Below are positions 52,159-62,087 of a stretch of DNA of 64,000 nucleotides, piece after piece. The notes beneath the pieces were generated by a model, which was not told the DNA's origin, made no database searches, and worked only from the letters and a program-made list of their open reading frames with translations. How positions within the stretch are numbered: the first letter of the stretch is position 1; every line of letters begins with the position of its first letter. The translations under genes were made by a program, and so were the position numbers. Origin of the DNA: Hydrogenophilaceae bacterium (lineage in GTDB: Bacteria; Pseudomonadota; Alphaproteobacteria; Caulobacterales; Aquidulcibacteraceae); the NCBI GenBank assembly GCA_013389015.1, contig JACAEE010000034.1, positions 1-64,000 on the forward strand, in the 5' to 3' direction.

Positions 52159-52605
52159 TCAGCCGGCGCGCGTCTCCCACGCCGCGATGAAATCGGCGTT
52201 CAGAGCCCGCGCTTCCGCCTCCATCAGGCCGACCTCAACCGTGATTCCCGCGCGCGCCAGCAAGTCGATCCCCGCGCCCGAGGCGTTGGGGTGCGGATCG
52301 CGGCACGCGATCACCACGCGGGCGACGCCCGCGTCACGCAGGCGCTGCGCGCAGCTTGCGGCGCCCGTCGAGCGCAGCGCGCACGGCTCCAACGTCACGA
52401 ACGCGTCTGCGCCGTGCGCGGCGGCGCCTGCGGCGTCGAGTGCAATCTCTTCAGCATGCGGGCGCCCGCCAGCGCCCGTCGCGCCTTCGCCGACCACCGC
52501 TCCGTCCTTCACGATCACGCACCCGACGGCGGGGTTGGGCGCGGTCTTCCCCGCCATCTGCGCCGCCAGCGCCAGCGCCCGCGCCATGTGCGCATGATCG
52601 CTCAT
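52159..52605 (-). CDS. stand-alone RibD-type deaminase domain protein
   Basis: MSDHAHMARALALAAQMAGKTAPNPAVGCVIVKDGAVVGEGATGAGGRPHAEEIAL...FVTLEPCALRSTGAASCAQRL; ends with no reductase domain. Confidence 0.75.
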   Translation of the reverse strand: MSDHAHMARALALAAQMAGKTAPNPAVGCVIVKDGAVVGEGATGAGGRPHAEEIALDAAGAAAHGADAFVTLEPCALRSTGAASCAQRLRDAGVARVVIACRDPHPNASGAGIDLLARAGITVEVGLMEAEARALNADFIAAWETRAG

Positions 52606-52609
52606 CGCC

Positions 52610-53317
52610 TCATCCCGGCAGCTTCTCGGCGCGCGCTTCATCGAGATAGCGCGCGCCGCGCGGCTTGAGCGCATCGTCGAGTTCGATCAGCAGCGGATTG
52701 CCGGTCGGGATCTCCACGTTCACGATCGCATCGGCCGCCACGTCGAACAGAAGCTTCACGATCGCGCGCAGCGAATTGCCGTGCGCCGCGACGATCAGAT
52801 TCTTCCCCGCCTTGAGATCGGGAACGATCGCGCCGTCCCAATACGGGATCACCCGCTCGAGCGTCGTCTTCAGCGATTCCGTGTTCGGGATCGCCGCGCC
52901 GGCATAGCGCCGGTCGCGCGCGAAATCATACTCTCCGCCGGGCGCAAGCGGCGGCGGCGCCACGTCATAACTGCGCCGCCAGACCTTCACCTGCTCGTCG
53001 CCGTGCTTCGCCGCCGTCTCAGCCTTGTTGAGCCCGGTGAGCCCGCCATAATGGCGCTCGTTGAGCCGCCAATCCTTCGCCACCGGCAGCCAGTTGAGAT
53101 CAGCGGCTTCGAGCGCGAGATTGCCGGTGCGGATCGCGCGGGTGAGCACGGACGTGTGCATCTTGTCGAACGCCGCCCCGCACGCAGCGAGCAGCGCTCC
53201 CGAACGGCGCGCCTGCGCCTCGCCCTCAGCGGTGAGATCCACGTCCACCCAGCCGGTGAACCGATTTTCCAGATTCCACCGGCTTTGGCCGTGGCGCAAA
53301 AGAGCAAGATGCGGCAT
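52610..53317 (-). CDS. gpmA: 2,3-bisphosphoglycerate-dependent phosphoglycerate mutase
   Basis: LALLRHGQSRWNLENRFTGWVDVDLTAEGEAQA...LNERHYGGLTGLNKAETAAKHG. Confidence 0.95.
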   Translation of the reverse strand: MPHLALLRHGQSRWNLENRFTGWVDVDLTAEGEAQARRSGALLAACGAAFDKMHTSVLTRAIRTGNLALEAADLNWLPVAKDWRLNERHYGGLTGLNKAETAAKHGDEQVKVWRRSYDVAPPPLAPGGEYDFARDRRYAGAAIPNTESLKTTLERVIPYWDGAIVPDLKAGKNLIVAAHGNSLRAIVKLLFDVAADAIVNVEIPTGNPLLIELDDALKPRGARYLDEARAEKLPG

Positions 53318-53515
53318 GAGTTTCGCCCTTAAGGGTAAATGGATAAAAGGTCGAGCGCGTCCGGTTTTGGGGCGATTTCGAGCGCCGGGGGAAGCGGGGT
53401 TTCACCCGTTCGCGCGGCGCCTTCGAGGCGTTGCACTTTTTGCGCTTCTGTCTCAAGAGAGCGCCGTCGCGTCACGATGACCGGAAGCACAGCACGCTAG
53501 CCCGAGAGGCCGAGG

Positions 53516-55039
53516 ATGGAACGAGCGCCCCGCGCCGAGCTCGCGGCGAACACCTATGAATTCGAGACTGTCGCGCTCGTGAAGCCGACCGGCTTTCGCG
53601 AATACGACGCGCGCTGGTGGTTCGGCGCCCCCGGTGCGACGAAAGCGCCGGAGCTCAACCTGCTGGGCGTCCAGGCGCTGGGCCGCGGGCTCGGCGCGCT
53701 GGCCCACGAAATGGGCGTGAAGCCCCAGATCGTGGTCGGCCACGACTATCGCGCCTATTCGCTCTCCATCAAGCAGGCGCTGACGCTCGGCCTCATCCAG
53801 GCGGGCATGGAAGTGCACGATATCGGCCTGGCGCTCTCGCCGGTGGCGTATTTCGCACAATTCGCGCTCGACGTGCCGTGCGTGGCGATGGTGACGGCCT
53901 CGCATAACGAGAACGGCTGGACGGGCGTGAAAATGGGCGTCGATCCCCCGCTCACTTTCGGGCCGGACGAAATGTCGCGCCTCAAAGAGATCGTGCTCGC
54001 CGGCGAGGGCCAGTCGCGCACCGGCGGGGGCTATCTGCGCGTCGACGGGATGCGCGAACGCTATCTCGCCGACGTCTCGGGCAAGCTGAAGCTCTCCCGC
54101 CCGCTCAAGGTCGTGGCCGCATGCGGCAACGGCACCGCCGGCGCCTTCGCCCCCGAAGCGCTGCGCCGCATGGGCGCCGAGGTGGTCGAACTCCATTGCG
54201 ATCTCGATTGGCGCTTCCCGCACTACAACGCCAATCCCGAAGACAAGGAAATGCTGCATGACATGGCCGCGGCCGTGAAGCGGCATGGCGCGGATCTCGC
54301 GCTCGGCTTCGACGGCGACGGCGATCGCTGCGGCGTGGTGGATGACGAAGGCGAGGAGATTTTCGCCGACAAAGTCGGCCTCATGCTCGCCCGCGATCTC
54401 TCGCAGCAGCACAAGGGCGCGCGCTTCGTGGTGGACGTGAAATCGACCGGCCTCTTCGAGATCGATCCGGTGCTGCGCGCGAACGGCGCCGCGGTCGATT
54501 ACTGGAAAACGGGCCATTCCTACATCAAGCGCCGCACCACCGAGCTGCAGGCCCTCGCCGGCTTCGAGAAGAGCGGCCACTTCTTCTTCCGCGAGCCGAT
54601 CGGCCTGGGCTACGACGACGGGATCGTCGCCGCCGGCGCCGTCCTCGCCATGCTCGATCGGAATCCCGGCAAGAGGCTCTCGGACCTGCGCAAGGCGCTG
54701 CCCGTCTCATTCACCTCGCTCACCATGAGCCCGCACTGCGACGACGAGAAGAAATACGCCGTCGTCGACGCCGTCGTCGCGCAATATCAAAAGCTCGCCG
54801 GCGAGGGGGGAACGATCGAGGGCCGCGCCATTCGCGCCGTCAACACCGTGAACGGCGCCCGCGTCACCCTGGAGGACGGCTCCTGGGTGCTGGTGCGCGC
54901 CTCCTCGAACAAGCCCGAACTCGTCGTCGTCGTCGAAAGCATGAAGGACGCCGACGATATGAAGGCGCTGTTCCGCAATGAAGTGAAACCTCGTCTCGCG
55001 CGCTTCGGAGAAGTCGGCGCCTACAATCAGGAGATTTGA
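53516..55039 (+). CDS. phosphomannomutase/phosphoglucomutase
   Basis: FREYDARWWFG...VAMVTASHNENGWTGVKMG...LGFDGDGDRCGVVDDEG. Confidence 0.93.
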   Translation: MERAPRAELAANTYEFETVALVKPTGFREYDARWWFGAPGATKAPELNLLGVQALGRGLGALAHEMGVKPQIVVGHDYRAYSLSIKQALTLGLIQAGMEVHDIGLALSPVAYFAQFALDVPCVAMVTASHNENGWTGVKMGVDPPLTFGPDEMSRLKEIVLAGEGQSRTGGGYLRVDGMRERYLADVSGKLKLSRPLKVVAACGNGTAGAFAPEALRRMGAEVVELHCDLDWRFPHYNANPEDKEMLHDMAAAVKRHGADLALGFDGDGDRCGVVDDEGEEIFADKVGLMLARDLSQQHKGARFVVDVKSTGLFEIDPVLRANGAAVDYWKTGHSYIKRRTTELQALAGFEKSGHFFFREPIGLGYDDGIVAAGAVLAMLDRNPGKRLSDLRKALPVSFTSLTMSPHCDDEKKYAVVDAVVAQYQKLAGEGGTIEGRAIRAVNTVNGARVTLEDGSWVLVRASSNKPELVVVVESMKDADDMKALFRNEVKPRLARFGEVGAYNQEI

Positions 55040-55042
55040 TCC

Positions 55043-56347
55043 ATGCGCGTCACCATGATCGGCGCCGGCTATGTCGGCCTCGTCTCCGGCGCCTGCTTCG
55101 CCGATTTCGGCCACACGGTCACCTGCGTCGACAAGGCGCCGGAGAAAATCGAAAAGCTCAAGAACGGGATCATGCCGATCTACGAGCCGGGCCTCGACGA
55201 TCTGGTGAAGGAGAACGTCGACGCCGGACGTCTCTTCTTCACCACCGAAGCCAAAGACGCCGTCGCCAATTCCGACGTCGTGTTCATCGCCGTCGGCACG
55301 CCCTCGCGCCGCGGCGACGGCCATGCGGATCTCTCCTATGTCTACGCCGCCGCCGAAGAGATCGCCGATCTGATGAGCGGCTACACCATCGTCGTCACCA
55401 AATCGACGGTCCCGGTCGGCACCGGCGATGAAGTCGAGGCCATCATCAGGAAGCGCCGCCCGGACGCCGATTTCACTGTCGTCTCCAATCCCGAGTTCCT
55501 CCGCGAAGGCGCAGCCATCGGCGACTTCAAGCGCCCCGACCGCGTCGTCGTCGGCACCGATGAGGAGCGCGCGCGCGCCAAGATGCGCGAACTCTATCGA
55601 CCGCTCTTTCTCAATGAAACGCCGATCCTGTTCACCGGCCGGCGCACGAGCGAACTCATCAAGTACGCCGCCAACGCCTTCCTGGCGATGAAAATCACCT
55701 TCATCAACGAGGTCGCCGACCTTTGCGAACGTGTGGGCGCGGACGTGCAGGAAGTCGCCCGCGGCATCGGCCTCGACAACCGCATCGGGCGCAAATTCCT
55801 CAACGCCGGCCCCGGCTATGGCGGCTCCTGCTTCCCGAAAGACACGCTCGCGCTCGTGCGCACCGCGCAGGAATACAAGGCGCCCGTGCGCCTGATCGAA
55901 ACGACCGTCGAGATCAACGACGCGCGCAAGCGCGCCATGGCGAGCAAGATCATCGCCGCCATGGGCGGGAGCGTCGCCGGCAAGGCGATCGCGATCCTGG
56001 GCGTGACCTTCAAGCCCGAGACCGACGACATGCGCGACGCGCCCTCGCTCGACATCATCCCGGCGCTGCAGGCCGCCGGCGCCCAGGTGCGCGTGTTCGA
56101 TCCCGAAGGCATGGAAGAAGCCAAGCACCTGCTCCCGGGCGTCGAGTTCCGCGAGGGCGCGTATCAATGCGTCGCCGGCGCCGACGCGGTCGTGATCATC
56201 ACCGAATGGGACGAGTTCCGCGCGCTTGATCTGGCGCGCGTCAAGGCGGCGGTGAAAACCCCGACGCTGATCGACCTGCGCAACATCTACACCCCGGCCG
56301 AAGTGAAGGCCCACGGCTTCACCTACGTTTCAATCGGCCGGCCCTAG
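55043..56347 (+). CDS. ugd: UDP-glucose/GDP-mannose dehydrogenase family
   Basis: MRVTMIGAGYVGLVSGACFADFGHTVTCVDK...FLNAGPGYGGSCFPKDTLAL. Confidence 0.94.
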   Translation: MRVTMIGAGYVGLVSGACFADFGHTVTCVDKAPEKIEKLKNGIMPIYEPGLDDLVKENVDAGRLFFTTEAKDAVANSDVVFIAVGTPSRRGDGHADLSYVYAAAEEIADLMSGYTIVVTKSTVPVGTGDEVEAIIRKRRPDADFTVVSNPEFLREGAAIGDFKRPDRVVVGTDEERARAKMRELYRPLFLNETPILFTGRRTSELIKYAANAFLAMKITFINEVADLCERVGADVQEVARGIGLDNRIGRKFLNAGPGYGGSCFPKDTLALVRTAQEYKAPVRLIETTVEINDARKRAMASKIIAAMGGSVAGKAIAILGVTFKPETDDMRDAPSLDIIPALQAAGAQVRVFDPEGMEEAKHLLPGVEFREGAYQCVAGADAVVIITEWDEFRALDLARVKAAVKTPTLIDLRNIYTPAEVKAHGFTYVSIGRP

Positions 56348-56473
56348 CGCCATCGTCGCGGACGGACGCCGGCGGCCCCTCCCCTCGCGCAAGAGAGAGG
56401 GAATGATCGTGCCTGCCGCTGCAGCGGATCGACGGACGTTCCCAAGGCGCGGGAACGGCACTAGAAGCACGCC

Positions 56474-58036
56474 ATGAATCACCACGAACTGGCGCAGCGC
56501 CTCGCCTCCCTGTCGCTGCAAGATCTTTTCGCTCGCGATCCAAACCGCGCGGCGGCGTTCACGTTCGCCGCGCCGCATCTCACGCTCGACGTCTCGCGCC
56601 AGCGCATCGACGCCGACGCGCTCGCCGCGCTCGCGCAGCTGGCGGACGCCATGGACGTGGCCGGCTGGCGCGACCGGATGGCCGCCGGCGCGGTCGTCAA
56701 CACAACCGAGGTCCGCGCGGCGCGCCACACCGCGCTGCGCGCCGCCGACGCCCCGCCGGAAGTGCGCGAAACCCGCGCCCGCATGCGCGCGCTTGCCGCG
56801 CGGATCGCACGCGGCGATCTCAAAGGCGCGGGCGGCGCGCCGATCTCCAACGTGCTGCACATCGGCATCGGCGGCTCCGATCTCGGCCCGCGCCTCGTCT
56901 ATGACGCGCTCAAGGATCACCGCGGCGCCGGCCTCACGCTGCGCTTCGCCGCCAACATCGACGGCGCCGATTTCGCCGACGCCGTCGAGGGACTCGAGCC
57001 TGACCGTACGCTCGTGATCGTCGTCTCCAAGACATTCACGACGCTCGAGACGCTGTTCAACGCCGGCCTCGCGCGCGACTGGTTGGGCGGGCAAGGACGG
57101 ATCGCGGCAGTCACCGCCGCGCCCGCGCGCGCGAGCGCCTGGGGCGTCGGCGAGGATCTCATCTTTCCGTTCTGGGACTGGGTCGGGGGGCGCTATTCGC
57201 TGTGGAGCGCCGTCGGCCTCTCCTGCGAGATTGCGTTTTCCCGCAGCGCCGGGACCCAGCCTGAACGCACCACCTTCGACCGCTTCCTCGCCGGCGCCGC
57301 GGCGATGGACGCGCACTTCTGCGACGCGCCGTTTGAACGCAACGCGCCGCTTCTCAGCGCGGCCGTCCAGCACTGGAACCGCGCCGCGTTGGGGCGTGCG
57401 AGCTACGCGATCGTTCCCTACGCGCATCGGCTGCAGTTGCTGCCGAGCTATCTCCAGCAGCTCGAAATGGAATCGAACGGCAAGCGGGTGACGCGCGACG
57501 GCGCGGCGCTGACCACGCCGGCAAGCGTCGTCACCTGGGGCGCAGCGGGCGCCAATGCGCAGCACTCCTTCTTCCAGATGCTGCATCAGGGGACGGAGCA
57601 GATTCCGGTCGAGTTCGTGCTGGTGAAGGACGCCGGCGGCGCGGGGCGCACGCCGCTGCTCGCCAATGCGCTGGCGCAGGCGCAGGCGCTGATGCACGGC
57701 AAGTCCGAGGATCAGGCGCGCGCCGACATGATCGCCAAGGGCGTGAGCGAAGCCGAGGCCGCCCGCTTCGCGCCGCACCGCACTTTCCCCGGAAACCGCG
57801 CCTCCACGATACTTGCGCTCGACGACCTCTCCCCAGAAAGCCTCGGCGCGCTGCTTGCGTTCTACGAGCACCGGACTGTCGCCCAGGCCTTCCTCGCGGG
57901 AATCAATCCGTTCGATCAGTACGGGGTCGAGCTCGGCAAGGAGATGGCGGGCGCGCTGCAGCCCGCCCTGGCCGGCGAAGCGCCGCCCCCGGACGATCCC
58001 GCCACCGCCGCCTGGATCGCGCGCCTGCGGCGCTAG
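56474..58036 (+). CDS. pgi: glucose-6-phosphate isomerase
   Basis: VLHIGIGGSDLGPRLVYDAL...FWDWVGGRYSLWSAVGL...NQYGVELGK-type (DQYGVELGKEMA). Confidence 0.95.
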   Translation: MNHHELAQRLASLSLQDLFARDPNRAAAFTFAAPHLTLDVSRQRIDADALAALAQLADAMDVAGWRDRMAAGAVVNTTEVRAARHTALRAADAPPEVRETRARMRALAARIARGDLKGAGGAPISNVLHIGIGGSDLGPRLVYDALKDHRGAGLTLRFAANIDGADFADAVEGLEPDRTLVIVVSKTFTTLETLFNAGLARDWLGGQGRIAAVTAAPARASAWGVGEDLIFPFWDWVGGRYSLWSAVGLSCEIAFSRSAGTQPERTTFDRFLAGAAAMDAHFCDAPFERNAPLLSAAVQHWNRAALGRASYAIVPYAHRLQLLPSYLQQLEMESNGKRVTRDGAALTTPASVVTWGAAGANAQHSFFQMLHQGTEQIPVEFVLVKDAGGAGRTPLLANALAQAQALMHGKSEDQARADMIAKGVSEAEAARFAPHRTFPGNRASTILALDDLSPESLGALLAFYEHRTVAQAFLAGINPFDQYGVELGKEMAGALQPALAGEAPPPDDPATAAWIARLRR

Positions 58037-59739
58037 AACAGGAAGCGCTCGAACAGTGACAAGCCTCTTGGTCCCTTCATACGCAGGCGTCCGTCCTGCT
58101 TCACCAGCCGAAATGAGGCCTCGCGGAACACGCGGTAGCGCCGTTGCATGATCGTGTCGACGGCGACGAACGTGGCGCGGCCCGCTTCGCGTCCAAGCGT
58201 GAGATCGAGATAGCCGTGCGAGCGGCCAGAGACGTAGCGCACCGCCGGGTTCTCGCGGTTGACGAGCAAGCCAAGCGATGTGGCGCGCGATCCGGCCATC
58301 TCCTCCGACAACGGCGAGGGCGACGTGACCGACGCGGCGCCCAGTTCCACGCCGATCGGCGCGCCATCGGCGCATGTCAAATCGTTGGCCCACCAGGTGT
58401 GGGTGTCGCCGGTGAGCACCAATAGATCCCCAACACCGGCCGCGCGCGCGGCCGCGTAGAGCCGCTCGCGCTCGGCCGGATAGCCGTCCCAGGAATCGAG
58501 GCTGAGCGGCAGCCCGAACCGGGACGCGCGCAAGAACCCTTCGGCTTCGCTCCACCGTTCGCGCAGCGCCGCCTCCGTTTCCGGCGTGAGATAGGGCGCG
58601 ACGTCCGGCGTCTTCACCTGCGCCATCAGCGTCTGGTTGGCGATCAGCATCCACGGCCGCCGCGTTCCTTCCAGGACGCCGCGAACATGCGTGAGCTGCT
58701 CGGCGCCAAGCATCCCGCGCTGGTCCGCCCCGACCACGTCGCGCAGGAACGCGACGGCGTCGGCCTGCGTCGCCAGGGCCGCGAGGTCGTTAAAGCTGAT
58801 CGCGCGATCGCGCGCATGGAGGCGCGTCTCCAGCACGACGAGCGTCGCCAAATCTCCGTAGGCTGCATGGGCGAACCGCGCCGCGCCCGCGAACGGACGC
58901 ACCGGCATCCATTCCTCATAGGCCTGCAGCGCGGCCGCGCGCCGCGCCCCCCAGGCGCCCTCTTCCGGCTGGTGGTTTTCGCCGCCTTCCGCCCAGGAAT
59001 CGTTGGCGGCTTCGTGATCGTCCCAGATCGCGATCACCGGATGCGCGGCATGCATCGCCTGCAAGGACGCATCGCGCTTGTATTGCGCATGCCGCGCGCG
59101 GTAGTCCGCCAGCGTCACCGTTTCGTGCGCGGGCTCGTGGGCGCGGTCCGGCAGCTCGGCGGCGCCGTCATAGCCGCCCGGCCCGTATTCGTAGATGTAA
59201 TCGCCGAGATGCAGCACCGCATCGAACGCGCCGCGGGCGATATGGTCATAGACGTTGAAATAGCCGAGCGCGTGGTTGGCGCAGGAGACGACGGCGAACC
59301 GGAGGCTCTCCACTGCGCCCATCGGCAATGTCCGTGTCCGGCCGATCGGCGAGACCGCGCCCGCGGCGCGGAAGCGGTAGAAATAGTCCTGCCCTGGAAG
59401 AAGCCCCGCCGCCTCGGCCTTCACCGTCCAGTCCCGCGCCGCCGTCGCGCGCGCCGCCCCCGCCTGCACGATCGAAACGAAACCCTCGTCCGTTGCGACC
59501 TCCCAGACGACGTCGAGGCCTTCATCGCCCCGCGGGCTCGCGCGCGTCCACAGGATGACGCTGTCGACGGCCGGATCGCCGCTCGCCACCCCATGCGCGA
59601 ACACCGAGTTTCCCATCGGCCGCGCCGCCTCGTACAGCGCCGAGCGCCCGAGGCTGGCGCAAGCGCCCGCCGAAAGCGCGGGCGCCGCCAGGACAAAACG
59701 CCGTGTCACGCCCACCTCAGCCTCGCTCCTTTCGAGCAT
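58033..59739 (-). CDS. phoD: PhoD-like alkaline phosphatase
   Basis: VTRRFVLAAPALSAGACASLG export signal; FAHGVASGDPAVDSVILWTRASP; LHLGDYIYEYGPGGYDG; PVIAIWDDHEAANDSW. Confidence 0.92.
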   Translation of the reverse strand: MLERSEAEVGVTRRFVLAAPALSAGACASLGRSALYEAARPMGNSVFAHGVASGDPAVDSVILWTRASPRGDEGLDVVWEVATDEGFVSIVQAGAARATAARDWTVKAEAAGLLPGQDYFYRFRAAGAVSPIGRTRTLPMGAVESLRFAVVSCANHALGYFNVYDHIARGAFDAVLHLGDYIYEYGPGGYDGAAELPDRAHEPAHETVTLADYRARHAQYKRDASLQAMHAAHPVIAIWDDHEAANDSWAEGGENHQPEEGAWGARRAAALQAYEEWMPVRPFAGAARFAHAAYGDLATLVVLETRLHARDRAISFNDLAALATQADAVAFLRDVVGADQRGMLGAEQLTHVRGVLEGTRRPWMLIANQTLMAQVKTPDVAPYLTPETEAALRERWSEAEGFLRASRFGLPLSLDSWDGYPAERERLYAAARAAGVGDLLVLTGDTHTWWANDLTCADGAPIGVELGAASVTSPSPLSEEMAGSRATSLGLLVNRENPAVRYVSGRSHGYLDLTLGREAGRATFVAVDTIMQRRYRVFREASFRLVKQDGRLRMKGPRGLSLFERFLF

Positions 59740-59769
59740 GGCGCCGCGCCGGCGGTCGCCAACGCGCCT

Positions 59770-60465
59770 TCAGCGCGCGTAGCCCAGCGTGAGGCGAAGC
59801 TGGCCGTCGGCCTCGGCTGCGCCCATGCCCGCAAGATATGCCGCGGTAAGCCGCACGGCGCCGGCGGAAAGCTCGATGCGCGGCCCCCAGTAGCGCGCGC
59901 CGACGTCGACGTCGTCGAAACCTTCCACGCCGAGAGCGACCGCATCAGACGTCCGCCACATGAAACGCGCGGCGTAGCTATGCGACCACTCATCGGAAGC
60001 GCCGCCGCCGACCTCCCGCTCCGCGATGAGATTGAGCCGCGAGGTGAGATCGCCGGCCTGGCGTTCCGCCAGCAGCTTGAGCGTCACCAGCCCCGGCGCG
60101 TCATGCAGATCGTAGCGATACTGCACCTGCCCGCCCAAGCGCACGGGCCATGCGCGTGTGGCCGTGAAATCGAACACGTTGGAGACGCCGAGCGAGCGCA
60201 GTTCGGCCGCCTCGCCCGGCGCCTGCCCGCCGCGCGCGATCAGCGAGAACCGCCACCAATCATTGACGCCGTAATTGACATGCGCGCGATGCGCCCAGCT
60301 CCCGTCGCGCGCGTCTCCGCCGAAATAGGCGGTGCGCGCCTCGAACTCTAGGGCGCCGGCGGCGACGCCCGGCCCAGTGACGCTAGACGTCCCTCCCGGC
60401 TCCGCATTCGCAGGCGAAACGGACGCCGCCATCAGCGCCGTCAGGGCGCAGAACCTTGACCTCAC
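59770..60465 (-). CDS. putative outer-membrane beta-barrel protein
   Basis: GTG start overlapping glmM TGA (GTGA); signal [21 protein letters not shown]; alternating strands ending LRLTLGYAR. Confidence 0.6.
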   Translation of the reverse strand: MRSRFCALTALMAASVSPANAEPGGTSSVTGPGVAAGALEFEARTAYFGGDARDGSWAHRAHVNYGVNDWWRFSLIARGGQAPGEAAELRSLGVSNVFDFTATRAWPVRLGGQVQYRYDLHDAPGLVTLKLLAERQAGDLTSRLNLIAEREVGGGASDEWSHSYAARFMWRTSDAVALGVEGFDDVDVGARYWGPRIELSAGAVRLTAAYLAGMGAAEADGQLRLTLGYAR

Positions 60466-61820
60466 GCCGCCCGCTCCGCGTCGCGCACGGCGTTGGCGAT
60501 TTCGCCGACCACGTCCTGCACCAGCGCCTCGTCGTCGCCCTCGGCCATGATCCGGACCAAAGGCTCGGTGCCGCTCTTGCGCACGACGATGCGGCCTTTG
60601 GCGCCCAGCCGCTTCTCCGCGGCGCGGATGGTCTCCTGCACCTTTTCGTTCTCCAGCGGCGCCGCCCCGTTCTTGAACCGCACGTTCTCCAGAAGCTGCG
60701 GCGCCGGCTCGAACAGATGACAGACCTCGCTGACGGGCCGCTCTGCTTCGACAAGCGCGGCCAGCACCTGCAGCGCCGCGATCAGCCCGTCCCCGGTCGT
60801 GGAGAAATCCGAGAGGATGATGTGGCCGCTCTGCTCGCCGCCGACATTGTAGCCCTTGGCGCGCATCGCCTCGACGACATAGCGGTCGCCCACTTGCGTC
60901 CGCTCGAGCGTCATCCCGTTCTTCTTCAGGTAGCGCTCGAGCCCGAGATTCGACATCAGCGTCGCCACGATCCCGGGCTTTGAAAGCGCGCCGGCCTTCT
61001 TCCAGGCGCCTGCGATCAGCGCCATCAATTGGTCGCCGTCCACGAGCTGGCCTTTTTCGTCCATGATCAGCACGCGGTCGGCGTCGCCGTCGAGCGCGAC
61101 GCCGATATCGGCGCGATACTTCAGCACCGCCTCGCGCAGCGCGCGCGTGTCGGTCGAGCCGCATTCCTGGTTGATGTTGAAGCCGTTGGGCTCCACCCCG
61201 ATCGGGATGACTTCGGCGCCGAGCTCATAGAGCGCCGTCGGCGCCACCTTGTAGCCCGCCCCGTTCGCCGCATCGATCACCACGCGCAGGCCCGCGAGCT
61301 TGAGCTTCTTCGGGAACGTCGCCTTCACGATCTCGACATAGCGGGCCTGGGCGTCGTCTATGCGCTGGGCGCGCCCGAGTTTCGCCGGCGCGGCGAGGCC
61401 CTTGTCCAAAGGCTCCGCCATCAGCCGCTCGATCTCGACTTCGTCGGCGTCGCTCATCTTGTAGCCGTCGGGGCCGAAGAGCTTGATGCCGTTGTCGGCG
61501 TATTTGTTGTGCGAGGCCGAGATCATGACGCCCAGATCGGCGCGCAGCGAGCGCGTCATCATCGCCACCGCCGGCGTCGGCAGCGGCCCGAACAGGCGCA
61601 CGTCCATCCCCACCGCGGTGAAGCCCGCCACCAGCGCCGGCTCGATCATGTAGCCGGAGAGCCGCGTGTCCTTGCCGATCACGACGAGGTGGCGCCGCTC
61701 GTCCTTGCTCATGAAGCGCTTGCCGGCGGCGAGCCCGACGCGAAGCGCGATCTCCGGCGTCATCGGGTGCGCGTTGGCGGTGCCCCGGATCCCGTCGGTC
61801 CCGAAAAAGGCGCGCTGCAT
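60462..61820 (-). CDS. glmM: phosphoglucosamine mutase
   Basis: [26 protein letters not shown]...[22 protein letters not shown]...[16 protein letters not shown]. Confidence 0.96.
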   Translation of the reverse strand: MQRAFFGTDGIRGTANAHPMTPEIALRVGLAAGKRFMSKDERRHLVVIGKDTRLSGYMIEPALVAGFTAVGMDVRLFGPLPTPAVAMMTRSLRADLGVMISASHNKYADNGIKLFGPDGYKMSDADEVEIERLMAEPLDKGLAAPAKLGRAQRIDDAQARYVEIVKATFPKKLKLAGLRVVIDAANGAGYKVAPTALYELGAEVIPIGVEPNGFNINQECGSTDTRALREAVLKYRADIGVALDGDADRVLIMDEKGQLVDGDQLMALIAGAWKKAGALSKPGIVATLMSNLGLERYLKKNGMTLERTQVGDRYVVEAMRAKGYNVGGEQSGHIILSDFSTTGDGLIAALQVLAALVEAERPVSEVCHLFEPAPQLLENVRFKNGAAPLENEKVQETIRAAEKRLGAKGRIVVRKSGTEPLVRIMAEGDDEALVQDVVGEIANAVRDAERAA

Positions 61821-61989
61821 GTTGAAAGTTCCCCCTGGATTTCGCCTTGAATCCGGCTGCGGTCCCGCCGGCGCCGGCGATCGGTTAGAGTCTGAAAAAT
61901 CAAGTGAGGTGCGTTTCCCGTGCGCTTAGAGCATAGACCGTTCCATCCAGGAAGGGCCCCGGCCCTTTCCGCGCAGCGGGTGATCAGGG

Positions 61990-62045
61990 CCGAAGAAAGC
62001 AATGTCCGCGCCGGATCGAGCCGGCGCGCGGCTTGCATTGTTAAC
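61990..62045 (+). other. structured glmS leader hairpin
   Basis: CAATG...CGCGCCGG-ATCGAG-CCGGCGCG...CATTG nested palindrome. Confidence 0.4.
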
Positions 62046-62087
62046 GTCCTGGCCGCGGCGAGCGCGGACTTTGAGGGGTGAGCGACC

